A DNA stretch of 15,924 bases from assembly GCA_021780285.1 (NCBI GenBank), contig JAJXZA010000023.1:1-15924 (forward strand). The letters are read 5' to 3'. The notes beneath the pieces are model-generated. The model had not been told where the DNA came from. It did not search any database and was given only the letters and a program-made list of their open reading frames with translations. This document shows positions 15,834-15,924 of this stretch, piece after piece; the first letter of the stretch is position 1; every line of letters starts with the position of its first letter. Source of the DNA: Planctomycetota bacterium (GTDB lineage Bacteria > Planctomycetota > Phycisphaerae > WQYP01). The translations under genes and the position numbers were made by a program.

Positions 15834-15924
15834 TGTAGTGTCCCAGAGGAAGATTTACGATATGCACTTCACAGTTTTTTCAAATATTCTGGCCCAAGCG
15901 GGCTATCGACGCCGTGTGCTCCGC
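15834..15924 (+). mobile_element. Possible insertion-sequence end at the right edge
   Basis: The sulfatase frame loses homology-like sequence near 15831 (the LDKRKQD region), and all three minus-strand frames stop beyond this point. On the plus strand the sequence after the junction begins TGTAGTGTCCC, preceded by TAG, giving tandem TAGTG. It leads within about 28 bases to a plausible coding start at 15862. A short terminus followed closely by an outward-facing gene is the layout of a compact insertion sequence. The other end and any target duplication lie outside the window. Confidence 0.3.
15862..15924 (+). CDS. Start of an unknown plus-strand gene, possibly a transposase (partial)
   Basis: An ATG at 15862 opens a frame through the window edge, with AGAGGAAG at 15845-15852 as a Shine-Dalgarno 9 bases upstream. 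The 21 visible residues (MHFTVFSNILAQ, then a GYRRR-type basic stretch) vaguely recall the N-termini of some IS4-group transposases, but too little is present to assign a family. It diverges from the truncated sulfatase. Confidence 0.3.
   Translation, partial: MHFTVFSNILAQAGYRRRVLR

Larger units (their letters stand above)
14456..15854 (-). pseudogene. Sulfatase, C-terminal part, interrupted by a MITE and truncated at its 5' end
   Basis: This is a type I sulfatase, alkaline-phosphatase superfamily. Visible family features are HFLEPHSPYDPP near 15769-15790, LLSDHGELIYSH with metal-binding Asp/His, and SIDVAPTVLDYAGLP. A golvesin-like C-terminal domain follows (GKWKSDTVPASENYAGGCFWAD onward, in pieces). 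The frame runs from 15854 (just after a TAA) to about 14855. There a 119-bp element and its 8-bp target duplication add 127 bases and shift the frame, causing a stop at 14616-14618. Beyond the insertion the correct frame resumes as TDSPKLGDYEIYIYYG, LATNAP, VVTDKGES and DAVKFVRV, and ends at TAA 14456-14458. The N-terminal half with the CxPSR formylglycine motif is absent, and no usable start codon lies upstream of HFLEPH. It is therefore doubly damaged and probably inactive. Confidence 0.9.

Overview
The window (about 16 kb, moderately GC-rich) looks like a bacterial chromosome segment. A full-length AddAB pair of the kind whose AddB keeps a Walker A motif, a Gfo/Idh/MocA oxidoreductase and a sulfatase with a golvesin-like C-terminal domain suggest a planctomycete, perhaps Phycisphaerae. 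That assignment is inference from gene content only.

Layout. 1-306 is a left edge with no convincing gene and one long hairpin. 307-7533 (minus) is addB-addA, the two subunits of a double-strand-break repair helicase-nuclease; the addB ribosome-binding site lies in one arm of a perfect hairpin. 7790-10810 (minus) is a signalling block: a PAS-PAS histidine kinase with FixL-type haem-ligand residues, a translationally coupled NarL/FixJ-type response regulator, and a universal stress protein with a 15-bp perfect palindrome upstream. Together they read as an oxygen- or redox-responsive module, resembling in logic FixLJ and DosRS. 10943-13149 (minus) holds a Gfo/Idh/MocA oxidoreductase and a single-pass membrane protein with a SPOR-like C-terminus. 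13392-14385 (plus) holds a small unknown protein and a two-helix membrane protein with a PH-like C-terminal domain. They are preceded by an orphan terminator whose 5' arm can also pair with an upstream segment, as in an attenuator.

14456 to the right edge (minus) is a broken sulfatase gene. The best find is here: a 119-bp element (14728-14846) with about 23-bp imperfect terminal inverted repeats, flanked by exact 8-bp direct repeats. It is a MITE-like insertion inside the sulfatase's C-terminal domain. Removing the element and one target copy (127 bp) restores one continuous reading frame and recovers the missing domain. The same gene also loses its 5' half near 15831, where a divergent plus-strand reading frame begins, possibly the end of an insertion sequence. 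The sulfatase therefore appears to have been hit twice.

No tRNA, rRNA or CRISPR array was seen.
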